From positions 38,494,001 to 38,558,000 of the forward strand of contig NC_073353.2 in assembly GCF_027580225.2 (NCBI RefSeq): a stretch of 64,000 nt of DNA, in the 5' to 3' direction. The notes under the pieces were generated by a model, which saw only the letters and a list, made by a program, of their open reading frames with translations, was not told the DNA's origin and searched no databases. The stretch is from Misgurnus anguillicaudatus (taxonomy: Eukaryota > Chordata > Actinopteri > Cypriniformes > Cobitidae). Numbering within the stretch: position 1 is the first letter of the stretch; each line of letters starts with the position of its first letter. Below, in pieces: positions 1-13,600 of the stretch. A program made the translations under genes and the position numbers.

Positions 1-1396
1 AGCGGAACAGTGAAGTGTGCAGGTGTAAAGTGTGTAAAATATGTTTGTGGCCTGTGTGTGAATATAACAAGATCTGTTTGTGTGTGAACTGATCTCTGAC
101 ATCTGAATACACTGACAAACGTGGATAAGTTTAAAAGAAGTCAATTCTCAACAGGGAATGATGGCTGCAGATACAACAGCTGTAGTGGATTGTGTTGTGG
201 TTTCACATTTAGATCATGTGTGTGTGTTACGCCTGTTCAAACCCCAGACCTCTGTTACAATCCCAAATCACTCCTTCAGTAACCACCTTCAGTACTGGAA
301 ATAATAAACTCACTCCAATCACAACCATACACACATCTACAGATCAGGAGAAAGTGTTCATCATCTTCCAATAAACACACTTACGCACACACGTGCGCAC
401 ACACACGCACGCGCGCACACACACAGGTGCAAATCATCTTCTCCAAAACAAACAGCAAAGGCTCTGCTGCTAAACTGACAGATCTGCCTGTGGAAAAGTA
501 TTTAAGACATCAGAAAAGCACTCTTAAATTGAGGGTTTGAAAAAATTTGGCCAAAAGAAGTTTTCTTAAAAGGCAAAACATGCTTTCACAAAGCTTCTCT
601 GGACGCTCTTCAAGTCCTTTTCATTAATGTTTTAAAACATCTCTTCTCACTTAGTAGCCTACTGTGAATAATTCTGTGAGAACTATAATTCTTCAACAGA
701 CTCCTGATCTTCTGCAATCTTTAACTCAGTCGGAACAGAAACGATTCTTTCGTAACGCAAGGCCGTGGATGAAGAAACGCTGTCAGCGATGATCTTTGAA
801 CATTGAGAAATCAAGAGGCGCAGCTGTGTCACAAAGCTGCTCTGTATTTCAGATGAAATGAACGAAGCCCAGAGACGTCAGGGACCAATCCTCAACATCT
901 GTCTCTCTGTCCTCGCATCTCACAGTAAAACGAAGGACAAACGGAAACGTGCAAAGTTACGACTGCCCACCTGCGAGAACATCTGAGAGCGATCGGAGCC
1001 GCGAGCGACCGTCGATGCTCAATTTCTCCTTTTAATAGCTTCCAGCATCATCAACGATCATCAACTCAATTGAATCTGGGCCTCACCGATGCAACAGCGA
1101 GAAACAATTACACTTTTGACACAGCGATCATAATACAAATTTTTCTCTCGAAGAGTGCTGATTGGGTTTGGATTTTAATAAAAGGCTTTGCCCGATGAAG
1201 AGAAACCAGCAAATCTGAGATTAATAAAGATTCCCAAAGACGAATCACAAAGTGTCCTTTATTTGACCGGCAATGTTAAGAAAGCAGAAAGCATTTCGGC
1301 TTATTGCACAATTATGCAAAACCTTTTGAAAAACAGATTGAAGTGGTTTAACTGGAGTCACTATAAGTGGTTAAGCACTGAATGCGGAGTTTGTAC
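1..1396 (-). other. anos1 intron 4 (partial)
   Basis: This stretch lies downstream of exon 4 in gene direction. I looked for a fibronectin III exon on the minus strand and found none. The only notable content is a degenerate CA/CG microsatellite at about 375-425. Confidence 0.7.
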
Positions 1397-1619
1397 CTTT
1401 ATAGAGATTCTTTGGCACCTGGCACGTGTGTCCACATCCATTAGGGCAGCATTTCTTCAGTGAAGAGCATTCAGCATCTGACTCACAGCTCTCCACGCAT
1501 GCCGCTGCGAATCCGCTGGCACGATCTGGTGCCGGACAGTCGCCTTGTTTCTGAGTCTCTACAGAACGCAAAAACTCACAACTCGTGAGACACTCGTAGT
1601 GCTTCTTTGGAAAATGTGT
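1397..1619 (-). CDS. anos1: anos1 exon 4 (WAP four-disulfide core domain)
   Basis: The exon has 223 bp: 74 codons plus the first base of a glycine codon. The acceptor is TTTTTCAG|ACA and the donor AAAG|GTACAA (phase 1). It starts [14 protein letters not shown], the end of the cysteine-rich region. [20 protein letters not shown] and [16 protein letters not shown] then form a complete WAP domain with all eight cysteines. The next exon, expected to open the first fibronectin III repeat, was not found in 1-1396. Confidence 0.96.
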
Positions 1620-4600
1620 CTGAAAAACAGAACAGAACAGATTGCGTTATTCAAACATACTGTATATAAGCACTGCTAGTCGCAGCACTTAACTTTGGGA
1701 ACACAGCAGCTCATAAATCATCTGACGTTGTGTCTTTGAGATTTTCCATTGATGCAGAGGCTGCTGGGAAACACCGGTGACGTACCTCACACAGATCCTG
1801 ACACTGGTTCTCCTGAATGTCCCATGATGCCATGCAAGGTTCCAGACACTAAGAGACAAATGAGAGGAGTCAGTCAGGCTCTTGGTTTATTAAAGGCGTT
1901 CTAAGCAAATCTGTGTGTTGATTTTTGAAATGTGTTTTCAAACAAACTGAGCGTAGTTAACTCCGCCCCGTCCCCCTCCCTTCCGTGCTTTCATGAACGC
2001 GCCCAAACCCAACACCAAAAATCCTTCTTGGCGTTTTTTGGTTAGTATACTTTGTTATGGTTTCTGGTGTAGGTTTGGCCAGTTTGTTATTATTGCAGTT
2101 TGTGGAGGCTGGGCTGTCTACAGAGATCGCGTTTTTTTACAGTTTGATCAGCGGACAGGAAGCAAGCAGATAGTGAGGAGATGTTTGCTGTATGTAACAA
2201 AAAATGTTTTATGGTCTAAAACACGTGAATTCGCTTAGAGCACCTTTAAACAGGGACAACATACAGGGTCATTCCTAATGATGTTTGGACGTTACATTTC
2301 TTCCAAGAAAGCCATTTGCTTATGTTGTTATTGCTGAAACCGTCTATAATATACAAAGTTTTCAAAGGACCTTTAAAGTAATGTTGCTCAGAGGTGGCAC
2401 ATGCATTTATACAGCATTCAGTTGCATTTGTATAATGTGTAATGAGATTTAAAACTCTAAAATGATGAATATTACACTTAAAAAAAATGTGTTCATTCAA
2501 CTTAATTAAATCAAGGAAAACTCTTCCACGAAATTAGTTTAGGCTTGTACAACAAGAATATAATAAGTTTAATAAAAAAAAATATCTTTTGTTGCGCCAA
2601 CTTAATAAATACTTTTTATGGTCATAAAATATCTTGTTCAATAAACGTAGTTCAGTTAAGGAAAACTTTTTCACGCAATTAGTTCTGGTCTGTTCAACAA
2701 GGAGAAAACAAGTTAATTCAAACAAAAAATGTCTTGTTAAACCAACTGTCAGTGTCTATATCATGCTAATTAGCATAAGCACATGTTAGCATGCTGCTAA
2801 TAATAATAATAACATATGATAGATTAGATGAGCATCTGAGAATAGACTGATCTCCAGACAGTCATTAACACAGTAAGTATGTCACATCCACAACTTAACC
2901 ACAATCACCACTCTTCTGCATTATGGTAACCAAACAATTAAAAAATATATAACACAAACTCTTCTAAATCAATAAGATAAATGACATTAAACACTATAAA
3001 GTCTTTCTCTTACCGAGCCCCTAAGATGATATTGGAGTAAAAAAATCTAAAGGTTAGTTTCATGTGCTCACGGGAAACCTTCATGTGCAGAATTTTATTT
3101 TTAAGTTTAGTTTCGCGTGCACACGTGAAACTATCGCGTGCGCACATGAAACTATGGCGTGCGCAGGTGAAACTAACGTGAAACTTAATTTTTGCTCCAT
3201 GTCCCATTAGGGGCTCCATATTCTCTTTACCTAAAAATTTATAAAATAACACTTAATTCTAAAAATGACTCTCCAAAGGCAGTTGCCTGCAAAGCATGCT
3301 GGGAAATACAGATCCACGGCCCAGTTAATAATATCAACAAAAATCTTTCATGTGGTCCCAACATAAAATTATTAAGTTAATGTTATTTTTTATTTTAAAT
3401 TTAAATTTGAGTTTCAACTTATGCCGTCGGGAAGACGTTACAGGCAACCACGAGTAATTAGGAAGGTTTACCAATTATCCTTTGTGCCAAATGCTGTCAA
3501 GATTTTAAATTGCAATGATTGATGTGTATTTTTTATATTCACCCTTTTTATTGTATTTTATGTGTTATGTGTTGTTGTATTGATGTATTGTGAAGCCAGA
3601 GACAAATTTCCAATATGTGGACAAGAAAGTAAAGGAAAGTAAAAGTTGATTGTACATGATAAAATTGTGACAAAAAATGTGTTGTATTAACTTGTTTCAT
3701 TTAAGTAAATTGGGCAAAGTGTAAAAATATTTTTGAGTGTAATATTAATATTAATTAAAATATTATTTGGGCCTGGTTTTACAGACAAGGTTTAGCTAAA
3801 GCCAGGACTAGGCCTTAGTTCAAATAAGATGTTTAAGCATCTTTCATAAACATGCCTTAAAAAAGACGCCACCGGTGTGTATCTTGAGATAAATCAGTTG
3901 GACGGGTATATTTTAAGAGCCGTCAGCACAAGTTATTTTCAGTTGAGACAGCTCAAACATGTGTTTTAGTCTAGGACTAGCCTTAAAGGGTTAGTTTACC
4001 CCAAAATGAAAATGTTATCATAATTCACTTACCTCTGTGTCACCCAAGGAGGAGGACAAATTGTTGAATAAAATCATTTGTTTTGTTTTCTTTGAGCACA
4101 AAAGTGTTTTCGTCACTTCATTTTATTATTATTGAACTACTGATGGCACATGGACCTTTTGGGCGATGTCTTACTTTCTTTTATAGGCTTGATTGTGTAA
4201 ATCAAACTGCAGTCTGTGGGACAAACATGGCTTATATCTAAAAATGTGTTCTGAAGACAATCAAAGGACGACACAGGGGTAATGATTTATGATCAAATTG
4301 TTATTTTTGGGGTGAATTAACCCTTAAGCCTTGTCTGTGAATTGATCCTCTTTATGACAGTATCCTCTATACTATAAGGTGGATCATTAACTTGGTCTGT
4401 TTTTTATGCAGCATCATTGAGACTTCAATGAAAGACTTTCTGAGACGTCTCTATAGTAACATGAACTTCTTCGTCCGGCTGACACACGACTACAGCATCT
4501 CATACTGAATTACACTCAAACACTTCACTGTCACTTAAAATCACCGCTCACCTTTCTCAGCCGAATAAAAACACGAGATTAGTTTGTTCTCTCTTGGAAT

Positions 4601-7600
4601 TTGTGGCACAGATGTTGCGTATCATGACAAATCATTCCTTACAGATGCATTAATGTAAGAGAGAGCCGCAGAAAAACGTCCATCAGCGCACAGCTCGGTT
4701 TCTGTACCGCTGCTACTGGGTCGAACCCAAACCACACCGTCACAGCCAAACCAAAACCACTCAGACCTTTTCAATTTCAATCCGCTCATATATGAGAGAT
4801 TCAGTGAGCGATGTAGCACATTAACTGCAGGACAGACGTTTATAAATGAAACCACATAATAGAGAAAAGAACCTGTGACACATGCCACGATAACAATGAT
4901 TCGATGAATATTCACATGAAGAAATACAAATTAATTTACTCAATGTTACATGTAAGTGCAAAGCGGTGAAGAGCTATTGCTTGAGTTTCAATAAAAACAC
5001 ACATCAGCTGTTTGCAAGCATTTACATTCACGGTACAGAAGAAACATCTCACAATGTGTTTCACGAGAAGATGCAAACACTTGAGTCATCTGTGAAAACA
5101 TTACTGATATAAAAACAAACGGATCTGACAGAAAGTGCTGATCCAGAGATTTGAGGACTTTATGAGATTATAATGAGATCATTAGGGAGTGTTATCAATA
5201 TTCAGCCTTTGGCAGTCAAACATTTATTTGCTGTTAAATGAAGTGTAAGGACTCAACACATGTTGGGATCTCAACACATTCACTGCCGGTCTGTAACTAA
5301 AGCAGGTTAGTTTGAGAGCTTCTGGACTTCATTCTCTGAGTAAAATCATCTTTGTCACATCACAGACTACACAACAATACTATGCATTCTGAAGTGAAAT
5401 CTTTACATATTGTAAAAGCGCAAAAGAACTGGTTAATAAAGGTTTAATTTCATCCTTTAATATAAGTGAATATGTATTTGTTTATTTGTTGTTGGGTTTT
5501 CAAAAAAATAGCATGATCCAGGTTTTTATTACAGTAACTACCACTTTCATATCATGGCTTATTTATTTTGAAAATAATGAATAATGTTAATTCTCATCAA
5601 GATCTAATGTTGAAGATGAAAATGACTTTATTAATCTGTTAATTTATTTTTATCCGATTAGTTGATTAATTGAAAAAAAATAGGCTGATTAATTCGATTA
5701 TGAAAATAATCATTAGTTGCAGCCCTAATCCTATCTCATAGAATCTATTCTATCTATAAACATTTTTCACATATTACAGTAAAATGACTGACATGAAAGC
5801 GTATTATTTTTAAAAGCTAAAAGAGTTTACATTAGGGATGCACCAATGCATCAGCCCAGGTAATCAGGTCACAATATGTCCTGATAAGTTTTAGGATTTC
5901 ACAACATAATAATTTAAAACAATAACTAAAAAGCAAAACTATCTGTATCAATCAATATCTGTAAGTAATTGAATATCTGTATCAGCGTTCGGCACAAACA
6001 TTTTGTATCTGTACATCTCTAGTTGACATCATAAAGGTAAAAAACTATCCAGTAATATGATTATAAGGTATAAAATAAAGTTTATTTACCTAGAGAAACT
6101 AAAAGAAAAGGTGTTTTCTTGTTTAAACAGAATTGTTTTCATTGTAAGTAACAATAGATCAGACGTGAAGCCCACAAACATCACAACATTCAGTAGCAGA
6201 AACATCAACTCAAAACTCTCTGTATAACAAACAATACAATTAAAATCCCACAGACATTTAAATGTTTACCACATCTGAGTCTGGATTTGTATGGTTTAGG
6301 TTTTGTGTGAGATGTGTTTAAAACACCAGAACCACAGCAGCAGTAACAGATACACATCACCGATTAATAAACCTTTTCATTCATCACATCTGTCTCAAAC
6401 ACTGTGATGATTTATGCCTTCAATCTCAAATGTAAAAGATTTCAGTCCGACACAGAGATATTTAAATGTACAATATGGCTAAAAAGATGTTTCTATATTT
6501 ACACAATATTAAAATGGCTTTTAAAATGCACTTTTCAATCATCAGTTTCAGGTTAGGGTTGTGGAAACATTGAGCTTTTAAAAATATGAAATGAATAATG
6601 TTTGTTTTTGTTCGATGTGTTTTTTCCTCTGTTGCCATGTGGCTGTTTTATTGGACTTATCTGACTTCAGATCAGACAGACATTTCAAAATGTGTGAACC
6701 TCAAGAAATGTTTTGTGAGAAACGAAAGGAATTGCCGAGCCTGATTGGTTTATTTTACAAAAACAGTTTGGTGTTGCTTTTCATGTAAGAGGAAGATTGT
6801 ATAAATATGTGGTCAAATAAATATGAGGAAGGCGACAGCTGAGGTAACACAACCAAGAGAGAGAAAGTGTGTGTGGAAAAAACATCGCTTGAGTTAATGG
6901 AGCGTGAGACGCTGAAAATACTGCCTGAGGCGGCTTTATAATACAAAACTAGAGAATCAAACTCTGTCAGATGAATGAAAAGACAGAAAGACTCCAGGTG
7001 TGTTTACTCAATAGGGTGCGTGCGCTGTGAAGAAAGACATAAGACATTTTTAAGAAGTCTATTATCTCATAAGATTACACACATCACCATCTGTATTTTC
7101 ACATTACTGTGTCTCTTCACTCTTAAATCACGTAAAGCAGTCCTGAGATCTCAGAAAGAGATTTACCACGGTAAAAACAGTAAGGGTGAGCAGGGCACAA
7201 ACTAATGCGGGGTTAAGACGGCTACTTTACATATTTCTACAAGGCTGAGCAATCTGTGCTTTTTGGTCATTTTCTCTTATACAAGGATGTTTAGATGAAG
7301 GATGATGGATGGATGAATGTGTGGATATCTATCTATTATAAGCAGATATATAAACAATATCCACCTTTAGTATATAGACAGAATTTGATTGAATTATTTG
7401 TGTTTAAACTAAATTTTCTAGCAGGTGTTACAACAAACCCTCTGTTTGTTACAATGAAGCCCACCTATTGGTAACGTCTGCACTCCTGTCACTTTCAGTG
7501 TAATTGTATGATAACAGTGTCACCCAAACTTTAAGTGTTCATTTGTAGCAGAGATGTGTGTGTTGATTGTGTAAAAAATTATGAATCTAACTTAAATATT

Positions 7601-10600
7601 TTTTGAACGATAGAGACAAAGTCAAAAAGCGTTACTTTCTGCCCCGCTCTCTCCTACAACTGAATCTTAACCAGTTGGCACACAAGTTCAAGACAGTCAA
7701 AGGTTAGTCACACCCATTTAGTCTGACACAAAACACACAAACCCATCCATCATCACCAGTCTTGAATCGGTTTGACTTGACTTGCCAGCAAACTTCAAAG
7801 CAGTGTAGTTGGTTTGTGAGCGTGGTAATGTTTACACTGAAGTGTGGTGATGAGGTCATGGTGACTTCACAGAGCTCCAGCAGATCTCCTAATGATGATC
7901 ACAGAGAAACTTTCTTCTGAAGAAACACGAGCCGGCTCTGCTTAGTGTTGCGTATGACTGAGCGCATATGTGTGTCATTGATCAGACTCTGAAGGATTTA
8001 CACACGTGTTCGTATGCATATCAAACATGATCACGTCCACATATATACACATTTACCGCAAAATCATAAACTACCCACAATTTGAGAAGATGAATCTTAA
8101 CATCAAACAGCCACTGTGCAGACGATGCTGAAGAATCAAATAATGTGGAGAACCTGAAGGATTTTTCTGAGGAACTCATGATACACAAAATATTGAACAC
8201 AAATAGCATTTATCTTCTGCACTACAGCTGATATAGTGAACTAAGGTTGGGTGATAAACCGGTAGAAATTTGTCAAGCTGTAGAGATTTTGGACTATCGT
8301 CTTTATTGAGGTTACACGCTCACTTCACATTGCTGTGCATGTGGTCATGAAAACATAATGTTTGCATGCAAATTTAAGCACCGTAATTTTAAAACAAATG
8401 ATTTTAGGCCATTGAAACACAAACAACTGTGCTACATGCGCGACGCGTGCTATTTATGCTGCCTACACACCAAACACAAAGCATCGCGTTCCTTGCACTC
8501 AATTACTCACGGGATTAAACTTTGTGTCATGCTAATTTTTTGCTCAAGTTAAAGGAGCGGTGAATCAAAAACTCAATTTTAACTTGATAATTTGTTATAT
8601 AAGAGGTCATCATACTTGAATGAACATCCTGCAAGTTTCAGAACTGAAAACGTCTGTGCTACTGAAATATAACCGTTTTTGGCACCAAGCCAGCTAAACA
8701 CTCCAGTCTAAAATTCGGAAATCTATGACGTCAAAGTAGAATTGGAACACCTCCCCATAACCAAAAGGACACGTCTACTTTTGTAGCCCCGCCCACAGCT
8801 TCGCGTGACACACGTGTGTCTCAGTAAGTAAACATGTCTTTAAAGATTGACAAATTTAACCAAAATGACTTTTTAAATACATTTTTTCTGAGCGACTTTT
8901 ATTTTGACGCGGTGATCTGTTATGATACCATGGAAACGCATTTTCTGTTGTGGAAGAACCGCGTGGGAACAACACAGAAGCTAAATACTTCAATTCGGAG
9001 GCTTGGAACATAACATTAGCAATATGCGTGGATAAAGTTTGCTTTTGAAGAAGTTCCAGCTCGTGTGGGGAGCGTTTGTTAACGTTGTGTACACGGATTC
9101 ATTTGTAAAGAAGTCGATGCTGGATTTGCAGAGAGACTGTGATTGAAGCACCACTTATATTGGATCTGACAACAATGACACAGCAGTATAATACACAGTA
9201 AGACATTTTACTTTATTTAAGTTACTGCGTTTCACTATTGCTTAAGAGATCGCTTGATATGTCCTGTTGTAACATCCGTGTCTAAACATGTTTGTTTGAC
9301 TGTTTTAATTTACTAAAAACATTAAACGATTAATAAAGGTACAACACTTAACAATATGACTGTAATTTAAAGGTAGAAATATACAAAGGTAGTGATAAGG
9401 AAGGATTTATCAGCCGCAGTTTAGATTCTGATGCCCGTTGACTGTGTTGTATACGGTAATTTAGGCAAGTTCTGTTTGAAAGGTCAAACACTCAACAAAG
9501 CTTATTTTTTTATCATATAACTGTGGTATGTAACATTATGTGAATGTAAAAGCAACCTCACAAGCACAATAGAAATATACAAAGTTATTGATAAGGATTT
9601 ATTAGCCGCAGTTTAGATTCTGATGCACGCTTACAGTGTTTTATACGGTAATTTAGTTACGTCGAGTTTTGTTTCTACTTTAATATACGCATTGTCATTT
9701 ATGTGTATCATGTTTAGCACCCAGAATCTTTTGTGGCTCAAACATATTTGTGTTCGGCTGCTATTTTTATCACATTAATGTTTTTAAAACATTTCCCCAC
9801 ATGTAATGACTGGGAATGAAACTGTCCAATCATAGCAGTGGGTGTTTACGTTCAGGTCTTCAATGCGGCCCGCCCCTTCAAACGAACAATTTCTCCAGAG
9901 AGCCACTAATCCATGTTACAAAATAGCCTATTACTTATTGCTTTTGATGTTTTTGAATGTAAAAACCATGCGAACATCATAAGTAGACATCAGACAACAG
10001 TATAAAACAATAAAATCGACAAATTCACCGCCCCTTTAAATATTTCAACTTGCGCAAAGACGCGGTGGAGGCGAATACAGTAGCATGTAATTGCGCTACC
10101 CAATTTGTGTCATTTGGATCGCCCCGCACAAGTTCGCATCTATTTGTGTCTTTGCATTGACTTTGTATGTAATCTACTCGTGCAAATCGTTGAATTCGCG
10201 TTTGGTGTGTACGCCCCATTAGAAGAGCTCACAAACCACACATCCACTGCTCAATGACCTCGTGAGCATTTTTGTAACTTTATTGGCCCTAAATACGCCT
10301 CAAAATGCCCACCTTAGCAAGTATCCTCAGAAACACGACCTTTTAGGTCTTTGGTTTTAAAGAGCAAGTTACCTACTTTTGCTGAATAGTCTAGAGATGG
10401 AATTTGAGACCGAGTTTTATAGCATGTACTCATTATCCAAACACCATAAAAATCATTAGATTCAAATGTGTTATCATCAAATCTTCTGCAGCGATGTCTA
10501 GAGTCAAATCAAAGTGTAATATTGACTCCCAGCAGAGAGAGAAGAGACCCAGCAGAGAGATATTTAGTGAATTATTGATATAAATACACAACAAAAGAGT

Positions 10601-13600
10601 CATAGATGTGTCCATGCATTATACATGTGCTATACAAACACCAGCATGTTTAATTCATGAGCTGAAGAAAGACGGAGCGGATTGAGTTTTGTCTGCACTG
10701 GAATGTAACAGAGATCCACTTTAATACTTCATAACACGCTGACACACGTCACTATTAACATATGAAGAAAACCTAAGCCCATTCCTAAAATACTATACAC
10801 GATTTTCTCACCAATGATTGTGTTTGATGAAGAAGAGGAAGATCTACTACAGACTAATAAATAAAGCAGTAATGTTAAATCATAATATTTCATATCATTC
10901 TCTCAGTCGTTCAGTTTGATGACTAAATATAAATATATATAATAGATAAAAGAGCATTATTTGTGTTCTGAAGACAATCGGAGGACTTGTTGGTTTAGAA
11001 CGACACAGACGTACGTGATTTATGATCAAAATGTCATTTTGGGGTGAACTAACCCTTTAACTAAGCAGCAGTTGTACTGTGCATAGACTATGTTTGTATT
11101 TTTAATGATTTATTTAAATGAATTATTTCAAACATGTCAAATGAACTGGTGAAAAACACAGAAGAGAAACACAGATCAGCTAGGCAAAACTCTTGACGTT
11201 AAGAAAACATTCCCATCCACACACATCCATCACTGACTCAAACCCCTGTTAATAAGACGAGGGCTGATATTTTCGGCCTGAAACACAAAAGCTCAATTAA
11301 TCTTCTTTCCACTCTGGGATCGGTTTACAATTCATGACACAACACCTCAACAGGATGTATCCATCAAAACAGGGTCAGATTTAAGATAAGGGTCCAGGCT
11401 TAGAGTCCCTGGGAAATGAAGGACCTATTTAGGGTGTCTCCTGTCGTCGGGCGATATATCTGATTTACTGTATATGAATACCCCTCTTAATGGACCCCAA
11501 TATTTTAGAGGCGCTGACTGAGAAGACTGCTGACAGGTGCTGGGAAAACAGAAACCCTCTGGATTTCCCAAGATATGAAACAATGCTGAGTACAACAACA
11601 CAATGTTTGCTTGAAGACTTTATGCCATGGGTTTTATTTAAATCAATCTTACAACCGGTTGGTAACCCATATTACTTTCCTAATCATGCAAAACAACTCA
11701 TGAATGATTAGTAAAGACAAACACCTTTTGCAGGGCCTGATCATTTATTTCATACATTAGCTGGGTTTCCCTTTAAATTGCACAAATTGACATTGCAAAT
11801 TGAAAATATGGACAAAACCTATATATCACAAAAAAGTTTTTACGCTTGTATGAGGTGGTTTTTCAGGCAATTCAGAAATGATGTACTTTACAAAACTGCA
11901 ATGGAAACAGTTTATTGGCATTTTAAGGTCACTTGATGCAAGTAAGTCACATAATTATTATTTGAAGAAATCACGGTATGTACTAAAACCTCTCAGAAAC
12001 ACCTCAATACTAGGGGTCTAAATCAGTTCATTACTATATGAGATACAATATTGATTTTCTCCCCCAGCGGTGCAATATTTACCAATACATCAAACACTTC
12101 TTCAATGCGATTACGATTCGATGGACTTCTGTTAATTTGTCAATATTTTCATATTATGTGGCTAGTTAATCAGTTACACTTACTTAATGTAACCAAAATA
12201 TATAACATGAACATTTAGGGGCGGTTTCCCGGAAAGAGTTAGACTAGTCCTAGACTAAAACATTTTTAAAAGCTGTCCAAAATGAAAACAACTTGCACTA
12301 ACATATCTTAAAATACATCAGTGCCCTTTGTTTTGCATCAAAATGCACACAGGTAATGTTTTTAGTAAGGCATATTTGTTAAAACGAGTTATATTTCCTA
12401 ATTAAACTAAAGCCTAGTCCTGGATTAAGCTAATCCCTGTCCGGGAAACCGCCCCTTAATTAAACTCTTTGAAAATGGCACAATTTACAGCAACAAACTA
12501 CAACAAAAATCAATAAAGAATAAATTAAGAAAAAAAATATCACATAAAATCAAGCTTATGATGGCAACAGTCAAAATCTTTCAGTATTTTCTACCAAAAT
12601 ATGCAATAGTGACAATCACTGAGGTAGTTGTAGAAAAAAATAAACACTTGCTGACGCTAGCAAACGAAAATAAACGAAAATGTGCGCTATGGCAAAAATG
12701 CGTATATGGACGTTACATCAAGGAATGAGGATGCTGATAGAGTCAAAATAATACCTCATATTGATATTTTATGTGTGGCATCAAAGCATCATATCATTAG
12801 AATTTTGATGTTTTTAAGACATTTGAAAAGATAGGTGTGCGGTTTACAGAAAAATAATCAACACCCATAGAACATTTCTCAGCCAATCAGAACGCAGCAT
12901 TCAACAGACCCGTGGTATAAGATTTAGTAAACCTACCAACATCATTTGATGTGATGTTTGGGATGACTTATCACGAAGAAGAAAAACGATGTCTCAGTCG
13001 CATATCATCAATTAATGGAAACCCCGTCATTTTGCAAAAAAATGTTGTCGACATTTAGAAAATAACGCTAACGTTTCGCGCAAATCTTTAATGGAAAAGC
13101 AGCTACTATAACCATAAGTTAGTACTCTAAATCACGTGACCCAGCAGAGATATGAGACCTGAGAGTTGATTCTTTACTCTGTGTAATGCTGTTTTTACAC
13201 AGGATGGTCTGCTCTCGTGTTAAAGGGTTAGTTCACCCCAGAATAAACATTTTATTCTGAACACATTAATTACTCACCCTCATGTCGTCCAACACCTTCG
13301 TTCATCTTCAGAACACAAATTAAGATATTTTGTATACATAGATGCCTCATTTGAACACTCCATACATGCATCAGCCAAACAGCTAATACTGAGGCATCTA
13401 TGCATACATATGTCTATGTTTAACACTTTCTTTACAGTACGTGTCAAAGACTTGCTGTCTATGGGTGTCTTGGATTTCATCAAACATTTCTTCATTTATG
13501 TTCTGACAGTGTGACCAAACTGAAATAATCAAGCAATTTAATTTGTTTAATCAGGTCTCTTGTTAACAAAAGCGACATTAATAAACAAACAGCAGACTTC

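Noticed and set aside
1188..1463. 91-codon plus-strand frame
   Set aside because: It opens at a non-ATG codon and is partly antisense to anos1 exon 4.
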